A stretch of DNA of 64,000 bases from Mesostigma viride (taxonomy: Eukaryota > Streptophyta > Mesostigmatophyceae > Mesostigmatales > Mesostigmataceae), in contig RPFO01001885.1 of NCBI GenBank assembly GCA_009746045.1, positions 217,657 to 281,656 on the forward strand, read 5' to 3'. Every line of letters begins with the position of its first letter. The stretch's first letter is position 1. The position numbers and the translations under genes are program-made. The notes under the pieces are model-generated. The model did not search any database and was not told the origin of the DNA. It saw only the letters and a program-made list of their open reading frames with translations. Positions 63,926-64,000 of the stretch are shown here, one piece after another.

Positions 63926-64000
63926 AAATGTTCTGTCAATGCGGTGGAGGAGGAAGATCTTAAGCCTTCGACTTTGGAATTAATTAATGTATCACCAACA
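63926..64000. other. Right edge, element continues outside the window
   Basis: AT-rich end with no assignable feature. The 5' part of the minus-strand gypsy element (LTR, Gag) would lie beyond 64000. Confidence 0.4.

Overview
The window looks like nuclear DNA of a eukaryote, most likely a green-lineage alga. It contains spliced-gene fragments, TTTAGGG-like telomeric DNA, LTR retrotransposons, three or four families of cut-and-paste DNA transposons, and a captured virus-like module. I cannot name the species. A methyltransferase carried by a Ty3/gypsy element has been reported from the streptophyte alga Klebsormidium and from dinoflagellates, which is suggestive only. I see no bacterial operon, rRNA or convincing tRNA, and almost no intact host genes.

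Region 1-3.1 kb: a Gag-like reading frame on the minus strand, with a CCHC zinc knuckle at the very left edge. Region 3.1-10.4 kb: a compact virus-derived block in the style of polinton-like viruses or virophages. It holds a small minus-strand ORF, a coiled-coil ORF, an A32-type packaging ATPase, an AT-hook-like ORF, a tyrosine recombinase, and a primase (AEP) plus UL9/OBP-type helicase broken by four frameshifts. No capsid or protease gene is visible. Region 10.5-15.4 kb: a 110-bp tandem array split by a 4-kb insertion of nested, non-autonomous, rolling-circle-like repeats. Region 15.4-18.3 kb: telomere-like repeat, palindromic AT-rich repeats, a long foldback and an 8-bp satellite. Region 18.4-21.6 kb: a 5'-truncated, broken Copia element with its 3' LTR. 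Region 23.2-27.3 kb: a hAT element with exact 8-bp target duplications. Region 27.3-32.7 kb: mostly non-coding, with one MITE and minisatellites.

Region 32.7-59.9 kb is dominated by piggyBac-type (TTAA) elements, nested several levels deep. A TTAA-flanked unit at 37.35-48.79 kb contains a rolling-circle-like repeat. That repeat contains a 5.4-kb element with a piggyBac transposase and a 1.9-kb TTAA element. The 5.4-kb element itself contains a 1.72-kb TTAA MITE inside one terminal repeat and a Tc1/mariner-like MITE in the transposase stop codon. The ends of several of these elements carry the same palindrome, CTCAGTCC...GGACTGAG, whose centre changes while pairing is kept.

Region 59.9-64 kb: a minus-strand Ty3/gypsy element with integrase, RNase H and reverse transcriptase. 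Upstream of them lies a DNMT3-like cytosine-5 methyltransferase with recognisable motifs I, IV, VI, VIII, IX and X. The methyltransferase and the covarying palindromes are the two observations I rate highest.
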